From assembly GCF_000350225.1 (NCBI RefSeq), contig NW_005179211.1, forward strand, positions 62,001-126,000: a DNA stretch of 64,000 nucleotides, given 5' to 3'. Positions 34,501-46,400 of the stretch are shown here, piece after piece (within the stretch, counting starts at the first letter, position 1; the number at the start of each line of letters is the position of its first letter). The position numbers and the translations under genes were made by a program. This stretch comes from Chondrus crispus. Taxonomy: Eukaryota > Rhodophyta > Florideophyceae > Gigartinales > Gigartinaceae. The notes under the pieces were generated by a model that saw only the letters and a list, made by a program, of their open reading frames with translations, was not told where the DNA came from and ran no database searches.

Positions 34501-35993
34501 GGCAGGCCACCCGGGAGGCAGGAAACTTTACAAGACTTTGAGAAGATATTTTTATTGGCCTACGATGGCCCTAGACTGCTATGCCGTCGCGAAGAATTGC
34601 GCCGCATGTGCGCGGGAGAGGGTGAAGTTAAGAAGAAACACGAAGGAAATGAAGCTGTTCACGCCCAAAGCTCCGCTGGAGTTTGTCGCCATCGACATCG
34701 TCGGCGAGCTAATTACAACTAAACGAGGAAATCGGTACATTCTCGTGATCAGCGATCGATACTCGAAACTGGTACGACCCGTACCGTTGAAGAAGATATC
34801 AGCTGCGCACATCGCACAAGCCCTCGTTCACCATTGGGTATTCGTGTACGGACCGCCGGTCAAGCTGCTGTCCGACAACGGAACACAGTTCACGGCCCGG
34901 TTCTTTCAGAATGTCTGCCGAATTCTCGGCATACGCAATACGCAATGTGTTCACGACTACGTACCACGCGCAAGCCAACGGCCAAGTTGAGAGGTTTAAC
35001 CGCACGCTGACTTCCGCGTTGCGAAAATACGTTGGAGAGCATCCCAAGGACTGGGACCTATTTAGCGACGCTGTGACGTTCGCATACAACACGCAAGTTC
35101 ATCGAACTACGAATATCGCGCCCTTCGAGCTGGTGTTAGCTCGGGCGCAGAGAAGCATTGCGTTACAAGCACAGCCAAGTTTGGAAGGATTTAGCTCGAA
35201 TCGAGCGTACTACCTGAAATGGCAGTCGTGGTTGGAAAGCCTGATGAAAGGCGCTGATAGGAGTTTGCGAAAGGAACAAGCCCGGTACAAGCGAAATTTC
35301 GACGCACGCCTTCGCAAACTGCAATATGAGATCCCGCCGGGGTCCTACGTGTTCCTTCGGAAGGAGCAGGGCACGGCTAGCGAACCGAAACACAAGCTGG
35401 CACAAGTCGCCACAGGACCTTATCAGGTCCGAAGATCGGATCAACATACGGTAGTCATTGCCATTGGCGATCAGGAGGAACGCGTATCGCGAGACAGGGT
35501 GGAGTTAGCCCCAAGCCCGATGGACTATGCGCCGATAACTGGCCTACGGCAAGCGCTACAGTTCCAGGGAGAGCCGGAGCTAAACGAAGAAGGAGAGGTA
35601 ATGGAGGACGAGGAACGTCCTCACACCCGTGCGCCTACGACGGGGGACCAGGACAATTTAGTTGGTCGAACGCCGACAACGGAGACACCTCCAGACCTAC
35701 GCGAGTTCGGAAAGTCCAGAGAAGAGGATGAGTTGGAAAATCTTCGGAAGGGGGAAGGACAGTTGGACACGCAGGAAGAAGGAACCGAGAGTCAGGAGTA
35801 TGTGATCGACAAGATCGTGGACCACGGCTACGACGAGGAGAAATTAATTCTCAAAGTGAGGTGGTATGGGTATACCATCGAGGACGCAACGTGGGAACCT
35901 ATTGAGCAGATCCCCCGCAGCGCGGTAGTCACATATTTCCGAAGGAAAAGGCTACCCTTACCCACGCAAGCCCCGCACGCACAACCGGGATAG
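31403..35993 (+). pseudogene. element B pol (protease, RT, RNase H, integrase, chromodomain)
   Basis: Protease has intact SVLDTGAGPNLVRK (31,848 on) and LILGADYCDRF. RT (32,850-33,420) has MRFCVDYRRLNAVT, LDAISGYWQMP and LVYLDDIILFS, with TAG at 33,302-33,304 at a Trp position just before it. RNase H is at 33,750-34,120 (SVDTDASDYQIGAA; HTDHASLRWLM). Integrase has an HHCC finger (34,480-34,620), VAIDIVGE, LSDNGTQFTARFF and NGQVERFNRTL, with a frameshift near 34,945. A TGPYQV module (35,417) and chromodomain (LKVRWYGYTIEDATWEP, 35,850 on) close it at 35,993. Two lesions prevent a full-length product. Confidence 0.92.
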
Positions 35994-38900
35994 CCATCGT
36001 AAATAGAAATAGTAGGTTAGAGACAACAGAGAGGTCAGAACTTCGAGAAAGGAACATATCTACGGGGTTCCCAGATAAGGAGTTTGAAGGAAAGGAGAGC
36101 AAGGCAGAGAAGCGAGACTGTATCCTTGGATGAGGCATTGAGCGTCTCGGAAAACACACACGCTTCATCACGGTACGCACGAGAAATAACGTTTCGAACG
36201 GACGGTCCGCCCACGTGGGGGGGATGATGAAATCAAATTATATATACATATGTAAGCGTGTCGACAACAACCCGCTGAACAGGCGACACAAGTGAGAAGT
36301 CGATTCCAGCCATGCTGTGAAATTATAATCAAAAAGCAGGAAAATTACGGCAGCTGCAGTACGCACGATAAGTGGTGATCGTTTGCCACAGTCGGCGACA
36401 TAACTATTCTAAGTCGCCCCGCAGCCAAGCCCCACCCGACCTCACACGAAGCCGATCGTCACACTCCCTGCTAACACACTGCCCATGCTCGCCGAACACG
36501 AAGACTCGTCCAAAGGGACCACCCTCAGAAGAGCGCGGTTACGAATTCACCCGCGGTGACCGACGTCGACGCTCACAATCGGTCCTATTCTCTTTTTTTC
36601 CAGGACGGTCTACTTAGCACTTACCCATCATGATTTCTCTTCAACTCTGTCGTTTCTTTGTTTCTTTATTTTATTCACTTTCCTCTTTTTCTGTTTTGTT
36701 ATTGTTCTGTTCCAGTTACTATTATTTTCTGTGTCGTCAAGGAGACGACCCCGCACTGCGGGGGTCGATCAGAAGAACCTACAAGGACTAAGAAGGAGGC
36801 TATTGCCACGCCAATGAGAAGGGGAACCCTACAGTAGACCAAGATTCGAAACGAGGCTTTCCATTGAGAACGAAGAAGAAGCCCCTTCCCCCCCGTGGGG
36901 ATGCGCGCAATGAGGCGCGAAGGACGAGCGAGGGTCGTACGAGACCTGATGAGCACCAAGCGGACAGTATGGTCCGTGTCGCGAAAGGATACGTCGGAAA
37001 CCCTGAAGGATGCCCTCCCACCTTGTACATGAATTTACTTTCGTGGCGACTCTCTTCACTTTTTACTTTGTTCCTTTACCGCGCAGAAGGCACTGACGAG
37101 ACACGTAATTATAATAGCCCCACGGGGTGAAGCTCCCAACTGATGGAGACCTCTCAGGCAACGTTCACCGTATACGTGAACCGGCTACTGTGTCTTTGTC
37201 ATTTTTGATTTGTTTTGTTTCGAGGTTAATCTACGCGGGACGAATGGTATCGTTAGCTCCTTGGGAGAAGGAGTCAAACCTAAGAAAGGTAGTTCGAACC
37301 CCCGACGAGGTCCTGGTGCAAGTTTCATTGAGACCCTCGATATTGGCTTGAAAAAAGCGTACCGACACAGCCCCTATTGGTTCTATTATTTTTTCTGTCC
37401 TCGCATCTCCCCTATGTCACCAGGGGATCGGACGCAAGCGCGTCTGCGCGGGATCTCAATGGGAAAATTATGACAATCCTTAAGGAAAGCTTATGCACTC
37501 TGCTTCGTGACGGTCCCCAGAGGAGCACTCCTCACCGGAATCATGGACCCCATTGGCCATACACGCCCTCTGGCCTATGCAAAAAGAGGGACACGCGCTG
37601 TGTAGTGAGTACGTACTTGACAGATCGTATCGACCGAGGATATGAAGGGGACGGTAGGAAGTCACGGGAAGGAGAGCTTGGATGAAGACCCCCGGGAAGG
37701 AGGTCGACGCACCGTCGGTAACAAGAATCAATTCTGGAACCTCACACTCGAGAAAAGAACGCCAAACAAATGATGATGAAATGAGAAGTGAGACGCTACT
37801 TTGACTTGGTACCGAGAGCGCGCGACATGCCAAAGCACGAGAAAGGAGGTGCGAAGAACCATTCGAAAATATTAACAAGAATTAGGGAAATCATAGTCGC
37901 CGCGAGATATCATGCCTGTTTGTTGGCACAAGCCACAACCGCCGATCCCCCGACACACCACAGCCCCCAAAAGGGGAAGAGCTCGACAAAGACCCCTCCC
38001 CTTTTCTTTTTTTCTCTCGCCCACCTGGCACTCGCCACTCTTGTGAGCACCTATTTATGAGGATCACGGACGTACTCCGAGGAGAAGGACGTCCACAGAA
38101 AAGAAAGGACGAGGTCCTGGCCCGGCGCCTTTCAGGAAGGGCTTACGAGCGAGTGCGCGTGCGCGCTGTTGCGCATAATGAAGGCGCTGCCTTCTTCTCC
38201 TTCTCCCTACCTTTTATTTTTTTGGATTGGTTGAGGGCATGACCTTACATCGGAGCTTCGCCAAATACTGGCAGAAGCAACGGGAAAATGAAGACATCTA
38301 AGACTATAATTGCTACCGGAGGGGACGGTTTCATAGCTGTACCAACGATCCAGGGATCACCCAGACCAAGGTGTCAGTGGCTCTTGAGATCGACAAGCGT
38401 CGATCCTCGTCAACAACAGTCCAAGACAGCGACAGGAATGAGGGGATCATCCTTGAGTACGGACATGACGACGTCGCTCCACGTACAGGATTCTCCCTTG
38501 TCATACACCACCACATGGTTTAACTTCGCGACAGTTTGTGCCGAGAACTACAGTCCTCGCCGAGGGCAGACGCGTCATGAGGCGATACCTGCCCCGATGC
38601 GCCTTTGTAAGTTGATGTAAGCATAGAGACGCTGACCGGAGCGTAGAACCACCCCGGTCGCGAGGGGGGAACGCGAATCGACGAGATAACCTGCATCGCG
38701 AAGCGGAAACACTCGAGGTCGCGCACAGTAATAGCCCTCGAACCACGGGGATCGGGAGAAACTGAGTGGAAGAATGTTACGATACGGCAGGTGTGGAGAG
38801 GCGGAAGCCCACCGAGACAACCCCAGTGAGTTGGAAGAGGAACGAAAACGTGGAGATGAACGTGTCAAATATTTTTACGAAAGTCGCGTGACTTTTGAAG

Positions 38901-39828
38901 GCAATGATGGGCGAAATGGTGCTCTGATATTGTAGGGGTTGTGCAGTGGACCCCAATCGTGTTAATGGACGAAGCGGCCAAGCTGGACCGGAGGGTTCGA
39001 GCGTCTCGACGGCGACGACCCATACGTTATTTTATTTTGATGTCGCAACCCCCCTCGTCTTGTCGGATTTAATTGACAATAATCTTCCCCCTAAGGAGCC
39101 CCGAGAACGGATGGTAGGTGGTCTTGATGACGTTTTCGAGGATGCCCGATGTGCGAGAAAAGAGGAGGTAAGTGAGGAATTTGAAGAGGTAAAAAGGGAG
39201 AGACAAAAAGAGGAGGTAAACCACAAAAGAGGAGGAAAGGGAAGACGCATATCGAGCATGGGAGAAAGGGAATGCGCAGGAAATTGGGGGAAATTGAGAA
39301 ATGAATAGGAGGAAAGAAAAACGGACCACCTCAGAGACTCTAGGGGGGGACTGTATTTCCTTGAGGGGGAATCTCCAAACGGGCAACGGAGCAACTGAAG
39401 ATGCGATCATTGACGACGTCTCGTGGATGGCTGAACAAAAAAAGAGGGAGGGCGACTAGAAAAATTTTCTGGGACCGCCACGTCCCTGCTTACGGCAAGA
39501 AGAGGGCAAACGAAAGGAGGAAGTCGGAGATGCCGTAAACACGCACGTTGCCGCCCCCGTTAGGCAGAGTCAGGGCGTAGGAAAAGAGGGAGGAAAATGG
39601 TCAAGGATAAAGAGGAGGAATTGAAGAGAAGGAAACATAGGGAAATCAGGAAAGGGAAAACTGAAAATGCAAAAGAGGAGGAAGTGGGAAATAGCAGGAG
39701 ATTCGCAGGTGGGTTATTTTTATCGCCCAAAGGTCGTACGATAAAGTCGCTAGTCGACTATCATGCGGGCAGGATGGGAAAAGAAGGACAGGTCGCAAGG
39801 AAGTGCTGTGGCCGCCGTCTCAACGAGA
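35994..39828 (+). other. element B 3.8-kb region between pol and antisense ORF
   Basis: No convincing protein. Pyrimidine tracts, several ending in AG, recur near 36,589-36,602, 36,640-36,714, 37,190-37,225, 37,385-37,400, 37,998-38,020 and 38,190-38,222. They alternate with short GC hairpins such as ACCCCGCACTGCGGGGGT (36,758). From about 39,150 to 39,700 the plus strand turns strongly purine-rich (AGGAGG, GAGAAAGG repeats). Small open frames there (38,946-39,308; 39,597-39,866) are Glu/Lys/Arg text from that bias. Confidence 0.55.
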
Positions 39829-41545
39829 CTATGCCCCAAGAGATTTTCCCTTTGGAAGGGAGGTGACGAGCCGAGCTAGAACTCGCAAGGCGTCCAGGGA
39901 AGCCCCCTGGAGAGCTTCTCCCTCCACACCATGAGCCATGAGAAGGCGATGGTAAACAGCGGCAGCAGAGGTATTTTCTTTGGGAATTGTAGATGATGGA
40001 GGGCCCGAGGTAGGGGCGAGGAGCGGACCCTCAGGTGAAGGGCAAGCCGGACATGGGGTCGGATCCCCGGCTGACGGTGGGGCTTCCCGAATTGAAATGG
40101 TTCCCGTCGAGCAGCTCGCAGGAGGAAGCTCGACGCGCGGAGGAGCCTCAGGGCGGGTTAAGCCCACGGGTGCCGTACATGACGGCAATGGCAAGGTTGA
40201 GGTGGGTGTGACGAGCTGTCCCTCGCGTGATGGGGAAGCAGGAAGTGAGGTTGGATTCACATCGGAGGAAGACACGACTCGAAGCGACAAGGTTTCCGCC
40301 GAGTTCGTGGGAGGAAGTACGACGCACACTGGGGCCTCAGGCGCGGAGGGACGGACCGGTGCAGGGAGAGGGGAAGTTGGGGCCGAAGGTCGAGAGCACA
40401 TCTCAGGCTCTCGAGGATCCGCGTTCACCACAGTGACTGCGTTGGGGGTTGGTGGTTGATTTCCGAAACGGCGGCTCATCTGGGCCTCCCAGGCAGAACA
40501 GAGGGAGGAGGACCAGGGGTTGATCCACACGAAGTCGCCGGCAGCTGGATGATTTCTACCAGTGGAAAAAGAGGGTCGCTGGCGTGAAAAGGACCGAGAC
40601 GAATTTTGTGGAGGAACGCAATCCCACGCTACGGTCTCGATCATATCGAGGAGGGCGTGCACTTCACGGTCCACATCGGACCCGCCAAGGGGGACAGAAA
40701 AATCGAGGAGACGCATCTGTTCGCGGAGTTTCGAAGGGAAGTGCCACAGGCGCCAACAGTCGAAAACTTCCCACAGGAGGGTGGCGGCGACTTTCACGCA
40801 CCACTCCGTGAGAAACACAGTCCACAGCCCGTGCTGCGGATCGCGTAAATGACTGCCGCAATATGTCAGAATGGGTCCTAACTCAGCCCAGAAACCCTGA
40901 CATACCTCGTATTGACTCCACCAGGACGGGGTTCGTTGGTATCGATTGGTGTAGTGCTGTCTGGAAATTTCACGAGCCTCAATCATCTGGTACGCCACGA
41001 AGTACCCAGTGTCGGATCGGACCCGACGTTCAAAGCGTACAGTATTTTGGAAAAAGAAAAATACCGCCGCGCTTCGTATGGCGAAAGTTTGTGGGAAGAA
41101 TGGCTTCGGTCCAAAACATGGCGTCGGTCGTGACGGTGCGTCGGTTGCGCCACAGTCGGTCCGCCTCGGACACGGGGTCACCGAAGGTGCAGTCGATGAG
41201 GTTGTCGAGGTAGAGTCGTTCCTCCTCCGTACGACACTGCCAAATGTCGCAGTGGTAACATGAAGGTATGAGGGCGTCGGCCATAGGAATCTCGATCCGA
41301 GTGAGCACAGCGTCCGTGAAGCGCAGGGATAAGGAGGAGCGACCGCGCGGGGAGGAGTGACGTAGGATGGAGGTGGGTATAGCGATGCGGGCGCGCCAGT
41401 CAAAGGTGTGAATGGCCTGCAAAGGGAGGTTACCGGGCAACATGCCCGCATCATCGGCGAAATTATTTTTGATGCAGTCGAGGTCGCGGACGCCCACAGA
41501 GGAGAACCATTGAGCAGAAGCAAACAGGGCTGCGTTATCACGCAT
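39829..41545 (-). CDS. antisense ORF of element B
   Basis: Read from 41,545 down, opposite to gag-pol. The first frame (41,545-41,050) has AQWFSSVGVRDLDCIKNNFA, PLQAIHTFDWRARIAIPTS, YHCDIWQCRTEEERLYLDN. A one-base frame change in a T-rich run near 41,050 leads into the second frame, open to 39,829: VRFERRVRSDTGYFVAYQMI, GPILTYCGSHLRDPQH (about 40,875), TEWCVKVAATLLWEV, VDREVHALLDMIETVAWDCV. The C-terminal 180 residues are Pro/Ser-rich and contain two repeats of about 62 residues, each with (R/S).EAP..V.LPP and EG.L..PTS. Related in order and spacing to the element A antisense ORF. Function unknown. Confidence 0.65.
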
Positions 41546-41886
41546 GGTTTTGTTCTGCAGCTCCTCGAGCGAAGGATGACGGCGGGCTACTCAAGAGGAA
41601 TGGTAGCCCGGATGGAAGGCCGGCTCGGCAGGGATGGTGACAGGGGGTAGACGGGGTATGGAAGGAAGACCCCGGGGCACTTCGAACTTGCGAGGAAAGC
41701 CAACACCCGGACGTCTACGGGTGGCACTGTCGTCCGAGTGTGCTGATGGAGAAGGAAGCATGGTATTTTCGTCTTACCCTTGCTAGAACGCCGCGCAGAG
41801 TGATTGCTGACTGGGAAACACGGCCAGCAGCGGCAAGAGATTATACGATGGCTGGGCGTTGCGCAAGGGCGCTCAGAAGGGGGATA
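41546..41886. other. element B sequence between antisense ORF and 3' LTR
   Basis: About 340 bp. If the antisense ORF is transcribed, its promoter lies here or in the 3' LTR. The right end carries the polypurine tract AGAAGGGGGATA (about 41,875-41,886). Confidence 0.5.
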
Positions 41887-42823
41887 TGTAGTGCAATACG
41901 CACCTGGAAAGGGGGCTGAAAAGAAATGAAAATGATGGGGTATGACAAGCAAAAGTGGAAATCATTTCACTTTATTATTTTAATTATTAATTTTAATTAG
42001 TTGCATATTAGTTATTTAACATTAGATTAGATGTAGGATCTAGCGCCGAGAGCTACTGTAGTGGTTCCGGCGGGGCGATATATACCTTAGCCCTCTGACG
42101 ACCAAGTCAGTAAAGGTGACCCGAGTTGCCAGAGTCTGATATCGCCTTGGTTGAAGTCCGTCTTTTACAAGACATTCCCTTTAACTACAGATTACTTTAT
42201 CCTTTGCGCTCGGGGGTCCCCTTTTTCCTTATCAATTTTCCTTTACTTCCCTATCCTAATTTCCCTTAATCTTGAGTTGGTCCCACCTTGTAGGATTGCG
42301 ATCCACAACGTGACGTCATTTGCCATCGGGCTTTTGTGTTGGTGCACCAGTGTTGCTTATCTCAGTGTTGGTTCCATCGGAATCTGGTTGCGACCGATCC
42401 GTTGTTGGTACTTTGCCATCGGGCAGTACGACGGTGTAGCGCTGCTACGTTTTCTTCTTTCCCGACGGGCTACGTTGCGACGTCCCCGTCGAAGACCTTA
42501 TCAAGGGTATAAGGTGTACAAAGCGCTCTTCGAGCATTGGATTTACGACCCATCGGACCAGGTTTACCTAAACACCCCTCCGAACTCGTCGAGCAGTCGC
42601 CTTTACAAGTCTCTACCACCATTTACCGATCCCGGGCTGGGCCCTCCTCTTTGCCCCCCCTATCAGGGATCCGAGCTACTGCGGGCCGCAAACCCGCTTA
42701 AAGAGGACAGGGAGCTTCGAACACTCCGTAGCGCTGTGCCGTTGGCAGTTGTTGTTTCTGTTGCTGTTGTTTGTGTTGGACCGTCGGACCTTGGTCTCTG
42801 CCTAACAGGCACATTGCACTACA
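41887..42823 (+). repeat. 3' LTR of element B
   Basis: 937 bp, partner of 28,166-29,101 at about 99.5% identity, preceded by AGAAGGGGGATA (polypurine tract). Confidence 0.94.
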
Positions 42824-42828
42824 TTTGC

Positions 42829-43385
42829 CGTTGGCGGAGCAGCTCGGTGTCTCATCCGGGACCCCTATCCTCACGAGCCACAGTGACTCTCGGTCTCTAC
42901 GCCCCGCGTTTCAGCTCCTCTCCGCAACTTGCAACACCTTGTATTGCTTAACCCCTTCCGCGTTTCGGGGCTTATGTGCCGTATGGAGGCGATCGCCGTT
43001 CGGCCTCCACTCGCGTTACGAACCTCTAGCGTAGGGTACTGTACCTGGTACCGCTTTCTTCCGCCATTGTGCCCTATTATGCTAAGGGCTCCCGTGATTC
43101 CGTTGGGGTTGCCTCAGTCGTTGGACCTCCCCTCGCCGCGGTGATCGGACTTAACGGAACGTCCGGTGACCCTGTTCGGGGGGAGTGTCCGACCTTTCAG
43201 CTCCGGAAGGGGTATTCACCTTCCCTTCGAGCTCTGCGTCCTCGTATCGTCGGTCACTGCGCGGTCAGGATCCTTGCTGGCAGTTCGTACTGCCTCGCCT
43301 TTAAGTCGTGCGTCCTTGGGTTTCCGAAGTCAAATACGGCTTGACTTCTGTGCGGTCCTCACGTCAACCGTAACGAAGCGGGTGA
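42829..43385 (-). other. element A noncoding, right of insertion B
   Basis: About 560 bp between insertion B and the end of integrase. No ORF or repeat of note was seen. Together with 27,751-28,165 it is about 1 kb of spacer between the true pol end and the hairpin array. Confidence 0.5.
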
Positions 43386-43486
43386 GGGCCCCCCTCTCAA
43401 GCGCGAACGTCCGCGTTCACGTCAGACGTGAGGTCCCTGCCGGTGCGTCTCTGGAGGCGTTGGGCGTAACGAGACACCAACTCCTC
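43386..43486 (-). repeat. internal polypurine tract and copy 2 at true pol end
   Basis: Directly after the chromodomain stop the minus strand carries GCTTGAGAGGGGGGCCC, matching the tract next to the 3' LTR about 21 kb away (about 6 kb without B). It marks where the LTR would lie in a compact gypsy element, and it may work as a second priming site. Confidence 0.65.
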
Positions 43487-46400
43487 CGGAACGTGAGTCC
43501 GGGCGGTCCATGTGGGCGTGTCGTAATCCGCCCACTTGATGAGGAACTCGATTGTTCCGTCCCTCACGGCTCGATGCCGGAGTAATCGTTCCATGGCATA
43601 CTGCGTGCCCTCGGTGACCTTGTCGGGAAGGTCACTTGGGGTTGTCGTACTCGCCCGTGGCGCGTCCGTCTGTGGTGGCGCGTACACGCAGCGGTCTGCG
43701 GAGACGCGCTCGGTGACACCATCACGATCGATCGTGATGGTTCTCTTGTCATTCGCAGGAACGCGGTATGGCCCAACGGCGGGCGACGCGAGTTTGTTAG
43801 ACGTCTTTGCCCCATCGGTGGGGTTCAGGTAGACGTAATTACCTGGCTTGAGACGTGCGTTGATCCGTCTGACGCGCTTATCGAAGTCGCGCTTGTACCG
43901 AACCTGGGTCCGGCGCAGGCTCCCGTACGCCTTCTGGATCGTGTCGTCCAACGTCTTGAGGAAGTCAGCGCGCGCGTTGACTGTATCGGACGGGAGCGCG
44001 TCACCGTCGGCTCTACGTAGAGAGAACTCCGGCGGGGGTCGGCTGAGGACGAGCTCGAAGGGCGTGGTACTCGTCGTACGATGTACGTGGGAGTTGTACG
44101 CGTACGTGAGCGGCCCCACGTACACGTCCCAGTCGTCCTGATGTTCGCCGACGTAATTCCGTAACATCGAAGCGATCGTCCGGTTGTATCGCTCGACCTG
44201 CCCGTTCGTCTGGGGGTGGTACGCCGAAGTGTACAAGTTCGTCACCCCCAGGACACGGCACGTGCTGTGGAAGAACTTCGCGTTAAACTGCGGTCAGTTA
44301 TCCGACAGTAGCGAGCGTGGGACGCCGTATTTAAATACCCACGCGTCGCAGAACGCGACGGCTACCGTGTACGCGGTTACGGTCCGCAGTGCCACAACTT
44401 GAGTCAGCTTGGTGAAACGGTCCGTAATTACGAGAAGGAACCGTTTCCCTGCCTTCGTCTTGGGTAGCGGTCCCAAGATGTCGATGGCGAGGCTCTCAAG
44501 CGGCCGTGTTGCCGGAAACAACTTCAAACGGTTGAGGTGTTTCCGCAACTTAACACGGTTCATCGCGCATGTTCGGCACCCTCGCACCGTAGCTGCGACA
44601 TCTGCAGCGAGATGGGGCCAGTAGTACTCGCGACGGAGCGCGAAGTACATGCGGTTCTGGCCCGGGTGCCCCGCGATGGTTGGTGTGTGGCAGAGCTGGA
44701 GAAGCCGAGCCCGTAGCGTCCGTGGCACCACGACCTGCACTATGTCAGGGTCGAAGGGGTGTCTCCGTTTGAGCACTCCGTGGTGGTCCTCGAAGAACGC
44801 GGAGTCCCGGGACTCTGACTGTCGTGCCAATACGGTCTGGCAGAAGTCATCCACGCGTTGCTCTTCGGCTATCTCCTCTAACGTAAGAGGGGCCGGAAGG
44901 TCGTCCTGCGGAGGGGCGACCGTGGAGGCGGGCGCGCCAACATCGGGTTGTTCGGCGCGCTCGATGTCGACAGCGTCGAACTCGTCGTTCTCCTCCCAGA
45001 ACGAGGTGGGTCCTTCAAGAGCGGGGGCCTCGTCGTCGCCCCTCGGCTCGTCGCGCGTACGGACGCGCGACCCTCTTCGCGATCCGGCTTGGTTCCTTGT
45101 TGTCACGAAGACATGGACGGCCTTGTGATCGCAGCTCGCGGTACAGACGTGGTCCGCGAGCTCGTCCGACATGTCACGGACGGTCGTACCCGCATCGAAG
45201 GTGGGAATGTCGTCATCCACCTCGACGGCTGGGCGAGGGTCGTCGGTGACCCTTGGCGACACAAGGCGTGACAGGGCATCGGGCACCTGGTGCACGCGCC
45301 CGGGGCGGTACTGGATGGTGAAGTCGTATTCCGCCAACCGCAGCCGCCACCGGGTAAGCCTTCCGGAACTCTCCGTAAGGGACATAAGCCATCGGAGGGC
45401 ATCATGGTCCGTCCGGACGATGAACTTGGTACCTTCGATGTACGGCCGTAGTGTGCGGACGGCCTACACTACGGAAAAGCATTCGCGCTCCGTAGCGCTG
45501 TAGTTGCGCTCACTATCGGACAGTGAGTACGACCAATACCCCACGGGGCGCCAGTCGTTGGCGCATTCGTGTTCCTGGAGCAACGTACAGCCCAGTTGAT
45601 AGGCACTAGCACCCGTGTCGATCATGTACGGCCGACCGTACCGCGGCAATGCTAGGATCGGCGGGGAAATCATCCTCTCCTTCAACGCTTCGAATGCCTG
45701 AAGCTGCGGCTCCGTCGGGTTTTCGAAGTCGGGGTCCGCGTCTTTGCGCGTCATGTCCGTTAATGGACGCGCAATTTTCGCGAACCCCTTCACGAAGCGG
45801 CGGTAGACGTTGCACGCCCCGAGGAACGACTGCACCTGCGTCAGGGTCCTCGGGAACGTGAAAGTTTTGAAAACGTCCGCTGCCGCGTCGGCGACGCTCA
45901 GCTTACCTGGGGAATGACGTGCCCCAGGTAGTGCACCTTCGTTTGGAAGAAGCTACACTTCTTGAGCTTGAGGGAGATTCAGGCGCTCCTCAACAAGCTC
46001 AAGACAGTGTCGAGATGCTTCGCGTGGTCTCCGTGCGTACGGGAGAACACGATGACATCATCCAGGTAGACGAGGCATATCTGCCATCGGACGCCAGATA
46101 GGATGATGTAGAAGGCACGTGGGAAGGTGGACGGTGCCCCCTTTAGCCCGAACGGCATACGCAAATGGCAAAACGTTCCCATATGCGTAGTGAACGTGGT
46201 CTTGTCCCGGTCTTCCGGAGCGACGGGGATCTGCCAATAACCGGAATTGCAGTCCAACGTCGTGAAGACGGCTGCATCTCCGAGCGAATCGATGCAGTCG
46301 TCCATCCGGTGCAGCGGATACGAATCCGCTGCCGTCTTCTCGTTGAGACGCCGGTAGTCCACGCAGAACCGAAGAGAGCCGTCCTTCTTCGGTACGAGCA

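Larger units (their letters stand above)
28166..42823 (+). mobile_element. chromovirus B (14,658 bp), youngest insertion
   Basis: LTRs at 28,166-29,101 and 41,887-42,823 differ at about four bases and one indel. Both are flanked by TTTGC (28,161-28,165 and 42,824-42,828), inside element A and in the opposite direction. Gag-pol occupies 29.2-36.0 kb on plus. The next about 3.8 kb are noncoding with pyrimidine tracts. A long minus-strand ORF covers 39.8-41.5 kb, then purine tract AGAAGGGGGATA and the 3' LTR. Same leader sequence, protein layout and length as A, but LTR and protein sequences are clearly different, so A and B are sister families. Confidence 0.94.
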
